Position numbers and translations under genes: made by a program. Source: Gilliamella sp. N-G2 (lineage in GTDB: Bacteria; Pseudomonadota; Gammaproteobacteria; Enterobacterales; Orbaceae). Taken from it: 46,482 nucleotides of DNA. The DNA lies in the NCBI RefSeq assembly GCF_002142215.1, contig NZ_NAST01000020.1:1-46482 (forward strand), written 5' to 3'. A model generated the notes under the pieces. That model was not told the DNA's origin, searched no databases, and was given only the letters and a program-made list of their open reading frames with translations. Below are positions 7,714 through 16,938 of the stretch, in pieces. Numbering within the stretch: position 1 is the first letter of the stretch; each line of letters begins with the position of its first letter.

Positions 7714-8892
7714 ATGCTGCTACTCGAAAAATTTAGGGCAGACTTCCCTGCCCTAAATAGCCATAATGTGTATCTTGATTCAGCAGCTACAGCGCTGAAA
7801 CCACAAGCCATGATCGATGCAACTGTTGAGTATTACGAGCATAACACTGCAACAGCGCAACGTAGTTTGCACCAAGATGCGCTACAAGTCACCGCAACGA
7901 TTGATCAAACTAGGCAAAATATTGCTGATCTACTTCATGCTAAGTCAAATTGTGAAATCATTTGGACTCGAGGCACAACCGAATCAATCAACTTAATTGC
8001 CCAAAGTTATGCCAGAGCACAATTACATATAGGTGATGAAATCATTGTTAGCGAGTTAGAACATCACAGCAACTTGTTACCTTGGCTTATTGTGGCGAAA
8101 CAAACTGGCGCCAAGATCATTAAATGGTCAGCAGATATTGATGAGCTTTCAAGATTACTCTCAGCGAGAACTAAAATTGTTGCTATAACTCAAATGTCTA
8201 ACGTTACCGGTTTTTGTCCAGATTTAGCCCAAATTAGTCAACTAGTTCATCAAACCAATGCGGTATTAGTCGTGGATGGCGCTCAAGGCGTTGTACATCA
8301 TCCGATTGATGTTGAAAATTTAAATATCGATTTTTATGCCTTTTCTGCTCATAAGCTATATGGCCCAACTGGATTGGGGATACTATATGGAAAACAATAT
8401 TTACTCAATCAAATGAATGTTTGGCATGGCGGCGGTAAAATGTTAAAAGCTGCTTCATTTACCGGATTTACAGTTGAAAATCTTCCCTATAAATTTGAAG
8501 CTGGTACACAAAATATAGCGGGCATTATTGGTTTTAAAGCAACCTTAGATTGGTTAACAAAGTGGAATGAAGCACAATTAGAAAATTATATAAAACAATT
8601 AGCAAGCTATACTGAATCAAAATTAAGCCAGTTAACCAATATACAATTTTATAGCGTTAGCAATAGCCCTATCATTAGCTTTAATATACAAAACATTCAT
8701 CATAATGATATCGCTATTTTATTAAGCGAACAAAATATTGCCATCCGAACCGGTGAATTGTGTGCTAAACCACTTATGGATAAACTTGGTTGTCATGGTG
8801 TTATTCGTATTTCACTTATGCCATATAATAATCAGCACGATATTGATCATTTTATTACAGCATTACAAAATGCCATTGAATTACTCACTTAA
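7714..8892 (+). CDS. csdA: Cysteine desulfurase CsdA
   Basis: This is a PLP enzyme that takes sulfur from cysteine as a persulfide and hands it to CsdE. ATG 7714 gives 392 residues and an N-terminus (F-R-A-D-F-P-A-L) aligned with E. coli CsdA (401 aa). The frame is open further up (ATG 7681, TTG 7648) inside ubiV, but those starts would add non-family residues. The PLP lysine is K214 in S-A-H-K-L-Y-G and the catalytic cysteine is C350 in G-E-L-C-A-K-P. The aligned motifs W-T-R-G-T-T-E-S-I-N and V-D-G-A-Q-G are present. It is the class II (SufS/CsdA) type rather than IscS. The tight junction with ubiV suggests shared expression. Confidence 0.93.
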   Translation: MLLLEKFRADFPALNSHNVYLDSAATALKPQAMIDATVEYYEHNTATAQRSLHQDALQVTATIDQTRQNIADLLHAKSNCEIIWTRGTTESINLIAQSYARAQLHIGDEIIVSELEHHSNLLPWLIVAKQTGAKIIKWSADIDELSRLLSARTKIVAITQMSNVTGFCPDLAQISQLVHQTNAVLVVDGAQGVVHHPIDVENLNIDFYAFSAHKLYGPTGLGILYGKQYLLNQMNVWHGGGKMLKAASFTGFTVENLPYKFEAGTQNIAGIIGFKATLDWLTKWNEAQLENYIKQLASYTESKLSQLTNIQFYSVSNSPIISFNIQNIHHNDIAILLSEQNIAIRTGELCAKPLMDKLGCHGVIRISLMPYNNQHDIDHFITALQNAIELLT

Positions 8893-8955
8893 GCTATATC
8901 TGTAGTTAATCAAAGAAACGTTAATGACTTGTTCAATTACTAATCGGTTTTAATT

Positions 8956-9354
8956 ATGCTATCACAACAAACTTTATTTGAATTATTTTCTAAACAACAG
9001 AACTGGCAAGATCGTTATAGACAATTAATTGCCTTAGCAAAACAATTACCTGATTTTCCGGATTTAAAAAAAATAGAATCCAACCAAATTTATGGTTGTG
9101 AAAATCGGGTATGGCTAACTAATGAAAAACAATTAGATAATACTTTTACCTTTCAAGGTGATAGTGAAGGTAGAATCGTTAAAGGCTTGCTAGCTATTTT
9201 AATCATTATTGCCAATCATAAAACAGCAGAACAAATTCAAGCTATCGATTTTCTTGCAATATTAAAGCAATTAAAAATTACTGATGAGTTGAGCCAATCT
9301 AGGTTACAAGGGATTGAAAAAATGATTGAACGTATCAAATTAACTGGCATTTAA
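8956..9354 (+). CDS. csdE: Sulfur acceptor protein CsdE
   Basis: This 132-residue SufE-family protein is slightly shorter than E. coli CsdE (147 aa). The acceptor cysteine is C48 in the I-Y-G-C-E-N-R-V-W motif, preceded by the family segment L-P-D-F-P. By family knowledge it accepts persulfide sulfur from CsdA and stimulates it. It lies 63 bp after csdA with no obvious terminator between them and is followed at once by a strong hairpin terminator. Operon context suggests a role in building or repairing the Fe-S clusters of UbiU and UbiV; that link is inference. Confidence 0.9.
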   Translation: MLSQQTLFELFSKQQNWQDRYRQLIALAKQLPDFPDLKKIESNQIYGCENRVWLTNEKQLDNTFTFQGDSEGRIVKGLLAILIIIANHKTAEQIQAIDFLAILKQLKITDELSQSRLQGIEKMIERIKLTGI

Positions 9355-9357
9355 GGT

Positions 9358-9387
9358 AAAAAAGGGAGAATAAATTCTCCCTTTTTT
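9358..9387. terminator. Bidirectional terminator between csdE and dolP
   Basis: AAAAAAGGGAGAA pairs with TTCTCCCTTTTTT around a TAAA loop. The stem has a T-run on the plus strand and, by symmetry, on the minus strand, so it can end both convergent transcripts. Confidence 0.92.
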
Positions 9388-9414
9388 AATCCTTTTGGCT
9401 TTTACAATTAGTGA

Positions 9415-9987
9415 TTAACGTTGCATAAATAATGTAACAACTTTCTTAACACCTGCAACTTTACTTGCAACAGTAGCGGCTTCCTGCCCTTCTTCACTGC
9501 TAACAATACCGATTAAAAATACCTCGCCATTTTCAGTAACGACTTTGATATTACGTGCTTTGGTTTTAGAATTCATTACAAGTTGAGATTTAACTTTGGT
9601 TGTTATCCACATATCATTGGTGATTGTTCCTGCACTAACTGGTTCACCTGTACGAATTTGGTTATAAACCTTCCTCACACCTTCAACTTGATAAGCAAGA
9701 CGTTCCGCTTTTTCAATCTGTTCGGCATTGGCTTGACCAGTCAAAATAATATTGCCATCATAAGTACTTGAAGAGATACGAGAGCCAATAAAAAAAGGAC
9801 CATTTTCACTTAATTTATTATTCATACGGGTGTTCAGGGTAGTATCATCAACTTGTGTTCCAGTGGTACGCGGATCAGTGGCAACTTTTGCGGTAGCTCC
9901 GGCGCCGACGCCAATAACAGCAGCAACACAACCTTGTAGCATTAATGCGCTCGTTACTAATGCTGTTACTAAGACAAATTTTTTCAT
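9415..9987 (-). CDS. dolP: DolP (YraP), dual-BON-domain outer-membrane lipoprotein
   Basis: This 190-residue protein is close to E. coli DolP (191 aa). A lipoprotein signal peptide ends in the lipobox L-Q-G-C with C20 as lipidation site. Two BON domains follow, roughly residues 47-113 and 122-190. Shared motifs include A-T-D-P-R, G-T-Q-V-D-D, W-I-T-T-K-V-K-S-Q-L and T-E-N-G-E-V-F-L-I-G. Family knowledge: it binds anionic phospholipid, localises to the division site and supports envelope integrity and amidase activation. An AAAAGGAG ribosome site precedes the ATG. In E. coli it follows diaA; here it stands alone, opposite csdE and divergent from the DUF1266 gene. Confidence 0.93.
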   Translation of the reverse strand: MKKFVLVTALVTSALMLQGCVAAVIGVGAGATAKVATDPRTTGTQVDDTTLNTRMNNKLSENGPFFIGSRISSSTYDGNIILTGQANAEQIEKAERLAYQVEGVRKVYNQIRTGEPVSAGTITNDMWITTKVKSQLVMNSKTKARNIKVVTENGEVFLIGIVSSEEGQEAATVASKVAGVKKVVTLFMQR

Positions 9988-10228
9988 TATTACTCCTTTT
10001 ATTTACTACTCAGTAGAATTCAAATACTGATTAATAGTTTTTATTATGCCTTGTAGATATAGTTTTGCAAAATAATTTTATTGTTCTAAAAAATAAAATC
10101 TTTCGATTTTTTTACCTAATCTATAGCAAAAAAGTAATTAATTTAATCGTTATAACAAACATTTATTTTTTTATAAAATCTGTTATCGTTTATAAAATGG
10201 TTGTATAAAAAATTAATGGAATAAAGCG

Positions 10229-10927
10229 ATGAATCAAGATTATATCGATTGGTTATATGGTCTATCAGCACCAATGGTTGCCTTAAATAAAGAGAGTGGT
10301 GCAAGTTATACCTCACCATTTTTTTTCCCAGATTATGAATATATTGATATGCAAAAAGACTGGGGCATCCACTCTCGAGAAACACTATTAGCAATGGTTT
10401 TTAATATGGTCGATGATGGTCATGCAACAGCCTTATCTAAACATTACTTTATGTATCCTCGTCTATCGGCATTAGATTGGTTGAATTACACCGAGAAACA
10501 GAGCGATTATGATAAAGTTTTGCTCGAATTTGTTGAACAAACTTATTCCGAATGTGGTGCTGGAGGCATCCGTAGTTGGGATTACGCACGTATGGGTTAT
10601 ATATTACGTAATGGCATCACCAATAAATTTATTACTGAAGAAGAAGCCCTTTGGATTTTGTATAGAATTGGACTACGAGCTCAATACTATTATTCATCAT
10701 GGCAAAGTTATTTTTCTGGCTGGTTTGTCGGTTATCAATATTGGGAATCATTGACTAATAAAGAAGATCTAGAAAAATTACGTTGTGACTTATGCCGTTC
10801 ATCCCAGACATGGGCCATGACTAATTTGTATAGCAACGAAGATTCCCCTTATCATCACTTGCCTTGGCATATTGAGATAGAAGAACTGGAAAAACCTGAA
10901 TCATTAATGGAGTATGCTTGGTCATGA
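10229..10927 (+). CDS. DUF1266 protein (YbeR/YbeU-like)
   Basis: This 232-residue soluble protein has the DUF1266 signature: K-D-W-G-I-H-S-R-E-T-L-L, D-D-G-H, and a central W-D-Y-A-R region followed by tryptophan/tyrosine-rich helices (Y-Y-S-S-W-Q-S-Y-F-S-G-W). In E. coli, DUF1266 proteins YbeR and YbeU sit beside djlB, djlC and hscC, and the same partnership is seen here. Its TGA overlaps the ATG of the J-domain gene by the tetranucleotide ATGA, so the two are translationally coupled. Biochemical function is unknown to me; a co-factor or client adaptor of the HscC system is a guess from context. Confidence 0.8.
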   Translation: MNQDYIDWLYGLSAPMVALNKESGASYTSPFFFPDYEYIDMQKDWGIHSRETLLAMVFNMVDDGHATALSKHYFMYPRLSALDWLNYTEKQSDYDKVLLEFVEQTYSECGAGGIRSWDYARMGYILRNGITNKFITEEEALWILYRIGLRAQYYYSSWQSYFSGWFVGYQYWESLTNKEDLEKLRCDLCRSSQTWAMTNLYSNEDSPYHHLPWHIEIEELEKPESLMEYAWS

Positions 10928-13605
10928 ATAACAATTTTTGGCAATTATTAGCAATTGAGAAAACTACCGATATCGCCGTGATTCGACAAGCTTATCGGGC
11001 AAAACTACCTGAATATCATCCTGAAACAGATCCTGATGGTTTTAAAGCGCTACGCGAAGCCTATGAATTAGCAATGCAGTATGCAAAATCACCAGAATCA
11101 ATGACTGAAGAATTAAATCAAGAAAATCTCGCTGAAGAGGTCATTAAACCCCTCACCGAAGAAGAGCGACAAGTCAAAGAAATCAGTGATAACTATCAAG
11201 CATTACTCGATGATCCGGTTCGATGCCATGATGTGAATGAGTGGCATAAATTTGTTGCTTCTTTTTATGATTACCCAATGTCTATACTGGAAATTGCTAA
11301 ATGGAAACTGTTGGATATCAGTTATGACACTGTGACGATATCACTATCATGTGTGAAAATATTAGCTGATAATTTACGCTGGCGTCAGCAAATAAATAGT
11401 TATTCTCCCAACGACGCTGATATGTATGAGAATTTTTTTGATCATATTGATCGTGGTGATTTTTTTAATTACGACAGCTTACCAAGGACAAGCAAAGCCA
11501 TACAAAATGTAACCATCGACTATGCTCGTTGTGCTAGATGGCTTTTCTGGGAAAAACCAGCAGTAGAGTTAGCAGAATATTTATCTATTCATACTGTAGT
11601 TTACCTACCTGATAATACAGAGTTTATGCAAGAATTAGCCAATTGGTATTATTTTGCTAAATCGCCAAATAGAGGATTATTAGACTATGCCTTAACTTGT
11701 ATTTCAGATACTAATCAAGAACAGCAAATTCAGGAACAATGGAAAGCTGTCGCCGCAATGCAGTATTCACTGATTGAAGACGAACAAAACGCCTTATCAC
11801 TTTGGTTAGAACTTTATCGTTTACCACAATATCAAGAAAAGGCCACCAGCTGGTTAATGTTATGGTGTTCTAAAAATCGGTTTGATTATCTACCATTATT
11901 AATTCTGGCATTAAACCATTCTTATTGTTTAACGGCAGAAGATCAGGAAACTTATATATATAGTATTCCGCAATTTACGCCATCAACAATTTCTCGACTA
12001 CTGAAATTTAGGAAACAAAACTACAGCAATGGAATTGCGGCTGTTATAACCTGGGCTCTGGATAATCATTGGAATTATCGTCAAGTTCTACACACTTTAT
12101 TATGTGATGATGGAAACAATCGGTTATATCGTTTATACCGACATGCAATCATGCTACGACACGGTAATAAAACACTTTTGCAAGAAATCTTAGCTGACTC
12201 AAGTGAAGATGAGTTTGAACAATTTATTTTACAAAATTTACAGCGTCAAGCTATACAACACCTTGAATGGCTCACTAATTTACCACCCGTTCAGGAGTTT
12301 AAAGAATGGTTGTACCAAAGTGATGAAAATGCAACTATTCCGACTAAATTTGATCCAGATAACGAAAAAGGCAATCAGTTTTTATATGGTCGATTATGGT
12401 TAGATAGATTCGATGATATCCCGTTTGTCGCTAAATTACATCTATACCGCAATGTAACCTATCGAAATATGGAAATGTTTGATTGGCCAATATATTATCA
12501 ATTTAGGGGATTTAATAATTTACCTAAATCACCTGAACAATCAATTATTGAGGCTGATAAGAATGCTTATTGGCAATGGTATCGTTACTGTTTATTAGCC
12601 ATTACCATTACCAATTCACCAATTAAAGCCGCTGAATTTATTCGTGAAAACGATAACTTATTTTTACTCCCAGAAAATGATCCGCTAGTGCCGCTGATCA
12701 ATACCTTTAAGTCTAACGAATGGCAAAATGATACAGAATTATATAATTTAATCGATACTGATAACCAATTGATTGGCAGTATGTTGGTTAATTATCCAAA
12801 TTCAATTGAGGCGTTTACCGACTCGCCAGAAGAGGTTAATTGGGATGAAATTGAACAAATAGTTGAACAAAGATGGGCACATAAACTAGCCAACAAACCA
12901 GTAAGTTGTTTAATGTTACTGTATATGATTGTTTTTGATAAACCAAATCAAAAAACAAAACTACACCAAATACTACAAAAACTTGCTGGCGATGATCTAC
13001 AGTTAAAAAAACTTGCTAACGCATTTTGTGACAAATTATCTATTCCATCATCCCTTAAAAAACATAATGATGAATTGCAAAACATAGATAAATTATATGC
13101 TATAAATAACAAGTTAAACAAAGATGATTCGCTATGCGAAGAAGAGGATATAGAAGTACTAGAAGAAATCGGACAAAATAATGATAATAATAGCATAATT
13201 AAATTATCCTCAGCATTGCTGTTAGCCAAAAATATGGATCACCAGAAAAAGCTTCAATCAAAATCATTTCCACCAAATGAATGGTGGCAAATTTGGCGTT
13301 GGAGAGGCCGAACCAATTTAATTGGTTTCTTAAAACAAATGGGCTTTTTCAGTTTACCTTTATTTTTATTAATAATAGAGGCAGCAAAAAAAACTAATTT
13401 AGATCATCCTATTATGCTTGTATTATGCGGATTAGCAACAATCAATAGTGTTTTGGCAATAAAACGACGCTTAAATGACTGTTATTCTAATGGAGGTTTC
13501 TATTATTTTGTATCCGCCACAATTTTATTACCATTGCTATTATTGCCGTGTTGGCTTTCAACTTTTAATGAGACCAACCGCTACGGACCACCAATAGAAG
13601 AATAA
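10924..13605 (+). CDS. Large J-domain protein with C-terminal membrane helices (DjlB/DjlC-like partner of HscC)
   Basis: The ATG at 10924 overlaps the preceding stop and gives 893 residues; the in-frame TTG at 10918 is less likely. Residues 1-60 look like a J domain (F-W-Q-L-L-A-I, I-R-Q-A-Y-R, F-K-A-L-R-E-A-Y-E), but the canonical HPD is H-P-E (codons 11017-11025). A long helical, tryptophan-rich middle resembles TPR-like solenoids. The last 110 or so residues hold two or three hydrophobic helices, so the protein is probably tail-anchored in the inner membrane. E. coli DjlC is about half this length. Gene context (DUF1266 upstream, hscC convergent downstream) supports a co-chaperone of HscC. 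A hairpin terminator follows. Confidence 0.8.
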   Translation: MNNNFWQLLAIEKTTDIAVIRQAYRAKLPEYHPETDPDGFKALREAYELAMQYAKSPESMTEELNQENLAEEVIKPLTEEERQVKEISDNYQALLDDPVRCHDVNEWHKFVASFYDYPMSILEIAKWKLLDISYDTVTISLSCVKILADNLRWRQQINSYSPNDADMYENFFDHIDRGDFFNYDSLPRTSKAIQNVTIDYARCARWLFWEKPAVELAEYLSIHTVVYLPDNTEFMQELANWYYFAKSPNRGLLDYALTCISDTNQEQQIQEQWKAVAAMQYSLIEDEQNALSLWLELYRLPQYQEKATSWLMLWCSKNRFDYLPLLILALNHSYCLTAEDQETYIYSIPQFTPSTISRLLKFRKQNYSNGIAAVITWALDNHWNYRQVLHTLLCDDGNNRLYRLYRHAIMLRHGNKTLLQEILADSSEDEFEQFILQNLQRQAIQHLEWLTNLPPVQEFKEWLYQSDENATIPTKFDPDNEKGNQFLYGRLWLDRFDDIPFVAKLHLYRNVTYRNMEMFDWPIYYQFRGFNNLPKSPEQSIIEADKNAYWQWYRYCLLAITITNSPIKAAEFIRENDNLFLLPENDPLVPLINTFKSNEWQNDTELYNLIDTDNQLIGSMLVNYPNSIEAFTDSPEEVNWDEIEQIVEQRWAHKLANKPVSCLMLLYMIVFDKPNQKTKLHQILQKLAGDDLQLKKLANAFCDKLSIPSSLKKHNDELQNIDKLYAINNKLNKDDSLCEEEDIEVLEEIGQNNDNNSIIKLSSALLLAKNMDHQKKLQSKSFPPNEWWQIWRWRGRTNLIGFLKQMGFFSLPLFLLIIEAAKKTNLDHPIMLVLCGLATINSVLAIKRRLNDCYSNGGFYYFVSATILLPLLLLPCWLSTFNETNRYGPPIEE

Positions 13606-13630
13606 CCTCAAAAATAAATCATCTGAATTT

Positions 13631-13682
13631 TCCCCCCTTTGAAAATGAAAGACTATTTTCTGATTAACAAAGGAGGGATTTT
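13631..13682 (+). terminator. Probable terminator after the J-domain gene
   Basis: CCCCCCTTT pairs with AAAGGAGGG with one C-A mismatch, enclosing a nested GAAAAT/ATTTTC stem, and is followed by TTTT. It lies between the convergent J-protein and hscC genes. Confidence 0.6.
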
Positions 13683-13696
13683 AGAAAAGGTAATGA

Positions 13697-15373
13697 TTAT
13701 CGATTAAGCTCGCTAAGATTTACCTCTATCTCACTGCGTACTTGCTCGATTTCTTCGGGATTCTGCTGATCAAGTACTTGCATAAAAGCTTCAATATATG
13801 CTCCAATTAATAATCGTTCATCACCCAATGACTGTGCCCATGCTCGTTCTAGTCGCGCTAATAAAGTACGATTTGGCATTTCATCACGCGGATGAATCTT
13901 AAGGGCTGCCAGACGTTCATGGCTCTCTTGTTTTTGCTTATCTGTTAACCCTATTGGACTATGATCAATCACTTTGCCATGCAATACGCCAGTTTCAAGC
14001 AATACCACATCAACTTCGAGCAAACCATTTAAATCATAACTAAAACGAACATCAATCCCTTGTATTTTTTCCATTGGCTTTAAAGGAACTTCAAATTCAT
14101 CAATTAGAACATTATTTTCTACCCGAGGGTTTTCTCCTTGATAAACTGAAAGCATAATGCTTTTTTGTTGTGGGTGTGTTGTAGAAAAGGTTTTTACTTT
14201 TGACGTTGGAACAATCGTATTACGTTCAATAATCGGCGAAAATAAACCATTAATATTACCAGAACTACTTTCAATGCCTAGGGTATATGGGCACACATCG
14301 GTAAGAATCACTTCTTCAACATCAACATCACGTAAACGACATGCTGCTTGCACTGCAGCCCCTTGTGCAACAATAGTCGTTGGATTAATGTGACGGTAAG
14401 GTAATTTGGCAAATAATTTGGTTACTAACTCTCGCACTACACCTAACTGCGATGAACCACCAACTAAGACAATATGTTCAAGTTCATTAGGTTTTAAGCG
14501 AGCATCACTTAGAGCCTGTTCAACAGGTGCTCGTAAGCGATTAAGTAAAGGTAACCAAATTGATTTAGCCCTTACTTCATTTAATGAAAATTGCCACAAC
14601 TTATCTTGCCAAGACCAAGTCAAATTATGTATTTGTTCACCACTTAGTTTACATTTTAGTTGTTCGGCTAAATCTAGCAAGCGAGCATAATCATCAACAG
14701 GTATATCGGATTGTTTGAGTTCCCATTCGCTTAAACAAGCTTTAACAAGTTCATGAGTAAAATCTTCACCACCTAAGTAATTATCACCAGCTGAAGCATG
14801 AACCTCAATGATTGGCATGCTATATTCCAACACAGTAACATCAAATGTACCACCACCTAAATCAAAAACTAAGGTATTTCCAGATTGTTCTTCATGTAAT
14901 CCATACGCCATGGCGGCAGCTGTAGGTTCATTAATTAAACGCACAGCATTTAAGCCTGCTAGCTCAGCAGCAAAGCGAGTCTGTTTACGCTGTTCATCAT
15001 TAAAATAAGCAGGTACGGATATTACTACATCACTAATCTCTTGTTTTAAAAAAGCTTCAGCATCGGCTTTTAATGATTTTAAAACCAATGCGGAAAGTTC
15101 AGTTGGAGTGAATTTTTGCTCACCTAATTCAAAAACTTTACTTGAGCCTAAAAAACGTTTGAATGCCGCAGCACTACGGCTAGGATGAGTGGTTAAACGT
15201 GATAAAGCAGCATGACCAACTAAAATAGAGTTATCTTCATCAATGCTGACCACCGATGGCGTAACAACTTCGCCGATAGCGTTGGGAATAAGCGTTGATT
15301 GACCATTTTGCCAAACACAAATCAAACTATTGGTAGTACCTAAATCAATACCTATTGGAGGATGCATAACCAC
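13697..15373 (-). CDS. hscC: HscC (Hsc62), Hsp70-family chaperone
   Basis: This 558-residue protein aligns throughout with E. coli HscC (556 aa) and is shorter than DnaK because the substrate lid is reduced. ATPase motifs are visible: I-D-L-G-T-T-N-S (phosphate 1), N-E-P-T-A-A-A-M-A-Y-G, F-D-L-G-G-G-T-F-D-V (phosphate 2) and V-L-V-G-G-S-S-Q (adenosine). The substrate-binding half carries F-S-P-I-I-E-R-N-T and Y-Q-G-E-N. The start may be GTG 15373 or ATG 15367; an AGAGA site fits the GTG better. Family knowledge: HscC works with DjlC-type J proteins and has been linked to sigma-70 regulation in E. coli. The convergent J-protein gene makes the pair self-contained. Confidence 0.95.
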   Translation of the reverse strand: MVMHPPIGIDLGTTNSLICVWQNGQSTLIPNAIGEVVTPSVVSIDEDNSILVGHAALSRLTTHPSRSAAAFKRFLGSSKVFELGEQKFTPTELSALVLKSLKADAEAFLKQEISDVVISVPAYFNDEQRKQTRFAAELAGLNAVRLINEPTAAAMAYGLHEEQSGNTLVFDLGGGTFDVTVLEYSMPIIEVHASAGDNYLGGEDFTHELVKACLSEWELKQSDIPVDDYARLLDLAEQLKCKLSGEQIHNLTWSWQDKLWQFSLNEVRAKSIWLPLLNRLRAPVEQALSDARLKPNELEHIVLVGGSSQLGVVRELVTKLFAKLPYRHINPTTIVAQGAAVQAACRLRDVDVEEVILTDVCPYTLGIESSSGNINGLFSPIIERNTIVPTSKVKTFSTTHPQQKSIMLSVYQGENPRVENNVLIDEFEVPLKPMEKIQGIDVRFSYDLNGLLEVDVVLLETGVLHGKVIDHSPIGLTDKQKQESHERLAALKIHPRDEMPNRTLLARLERAWAQSLGDERLLIGAYIEAFMQVLDQQNPEEIEQVRSEIEVNLSELNR

Positions 15374-15565
15374 TTTATTCTCTTAGTATTTTTTAATAAA
15401 TTTGCTGAATATTATATCCTTAATACTATTTAAGATACAATTTTATCCAATTTCGCACATTAAATTTATTAAATAAGATAGACTATTAATAAAAACAAAA
15501 TAGCTAAATAAAAAGTTAATTTTCAATTAAGCTATAATAAGTTAATTTTTCAAATCTTAACAAAA

Positions 15566-16915
15566 CTATTGTGAACTAGATTTTTTATTAATCTCAATAA
15601 TTTGACTAGTTACTTTGCCACTTTTTAACTGTGTTTCAATAATTTCTCCAATAACGACTTGTTCAACTGAGCGTATCACTTTGTGTTGCTGATTAGTTGT
15701 TACTGAATAACCTCGCTCTAGGGTTGCTAGTGGACTAACACTATTAAGCTGAGATGTTTGTAATACAAACTGATGCTTAGCATCTGTCAGCTTGTTTTGA
15801 ATCAAATTAATGATTTGTTGCTGTTTTTGCTCAAGGCTCTGCCCATAATAAAGAATTTTATGTTGTGGTGAAACACGAACCAAACGTTTATCAAGCAGAT
15901 TATGGCGATAAGATTGCCTTAATAAATATTGCTGCATATTTTCAAACAAAGCATGACGATCAGTTAATAAACGATTTAATTGTTTTGATAATTTTGCTTG
16001 AGGGTGTTGTGTTTGTAATTGATGGCGCCATTTATTTAAGCGTTCTCGTCGGCGCATTAAATAGTAATCCATTGCCATGCATAAATATTGTTCTTGAACT
16101 TGTAAACGCTTAATTTGCTCTAGTTTGTCTCGACTTACCAGCTCGGCCGCTGCGGATGGCGTTGCTGCACGAACATCAGCAACAAAATCAGCAATCGTAA
16201 AATCGACTTCATGACCAACAGCACTAACAATCGGTATTCGGCTAGCAAAAATTGCTCTTGCAACCACTTCATCATTAAATGACCAAAGATCCTCAAGTGA
16301 GCCACCACCTCGTCCAACTATTAGTACATCACATTCTTGGCGAACATTAGCAATTTCAATCATCCTTGCTATTTGGGTTGCCGCTTCATTACCTTGAACC
16401 TGAGTTGGATAGATAATCAAATGCAAACTAGGATCGCGTCGATTTAATATCTGACAAATATCATGCAACGCAGCTCCAGTTGCTGAAGTAATAATTCCAA
16501 CCGTACGAATATTATCGGGTAATGTTTGTTTATAAATAGGATCAAACAATCCTTCTTCTGACAGTTTTTGTTTTAACTGCTCAAATTTTTGTTGTAACAA
16601 TCCCGCACCCGCGGGTTGCATTTTATTAATGACCAATTGATATTCGCCACGTGCTTCATAAAGCGTTACCGAAGCATTTACCAACACTTGTTGACCATTT
16701 TGTGGAGTAAATCCGGTGCGAAAATTACTATTACGAAACATAGCACAACGCACTTGGGCAACTTCATCTTTTAATGTGAAATACCAATGGCCAGAAGAAG
16801 GACGAGAAAAATTAGAAATTTCCCCCACTAACCAAATTTGTCCAATAGCATCAGAAAGCAGATCTTTAACCATTTGGTTAAGATCTTTGACCGATAAAAT
16901 CGAACTGCTTTGCAT
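15566..16915 (-). CDS. xseA: Exodeoxyribonuclease VII large subunit
   Basis: This 449-residue protein matches E. coli XseA (456 aa). An N-terminal OB-fold (V-G-E-I-S-N-F, G-H-W-Y-F-T-L-K-D) precedes the catalytic block G-R-G-G-G-S-L-E-D-L-W-S-F-N-D-E, then S-A-V-G-H-E-V-D-F-T and A-A-T-P-S-A-A-A-E-L. A long coiled-coil region follows and the C-terminus has the conserved L-E-R-G-Y-S-V. It degrades single-stranded DNA together with XseB, which is not in the window. It starts 23 bp after xthA, so both nucleases are probably co-transcribed. Confidence 0.96.
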   Translation of the reverse strand: MQSSSILSVKDLNQMVKDLLSDAIGQIWLVGEISNFSRPSSGHWYFTLKDEVAQVRCAMFRNSNFRTGFTPQNGQQVLVNASVTLYEARGEYQLVINKMQPAGAGLLQQKFEQLKQKLSEEGLFDPIYKQTLPDNIRTVGIITSATGAALHDICQILNRRDPSLHLIIYPTQVQGNEAATQIARMIEIANVRQECDVLIVGRGGGSLEDLWSFNDEVVARAIFASRIPIVSAVGHEVDFTIADFVADVRAATPSAAAELVSRDKLEQIKRLQVQEQYLCMAMDYYLMRRRERLNKWRHQLQTQHPQAKLSKQLNRLLTDRHALFENMQQYLLRQSYRHNLLDKRLVRVSPQHKILYYGQSLEQKQQQIINLIQNKLTDAKHQFVLQTSQLNSVSPLATLERGYSVTTNQQHKVIRSVEQVVIGEIIETQLKSGKVTSQIIEINKKSSSQ

Positions 16916-16938
16916 ACTATTATCCTTATGGTTGAAGT

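Noticed and set aside
14157..15008. Plus-strand frames antisense to hscC
   Set aside because: They mirror the codon pattern of hscC, have no ribosome sites and encode no recognisable protein.
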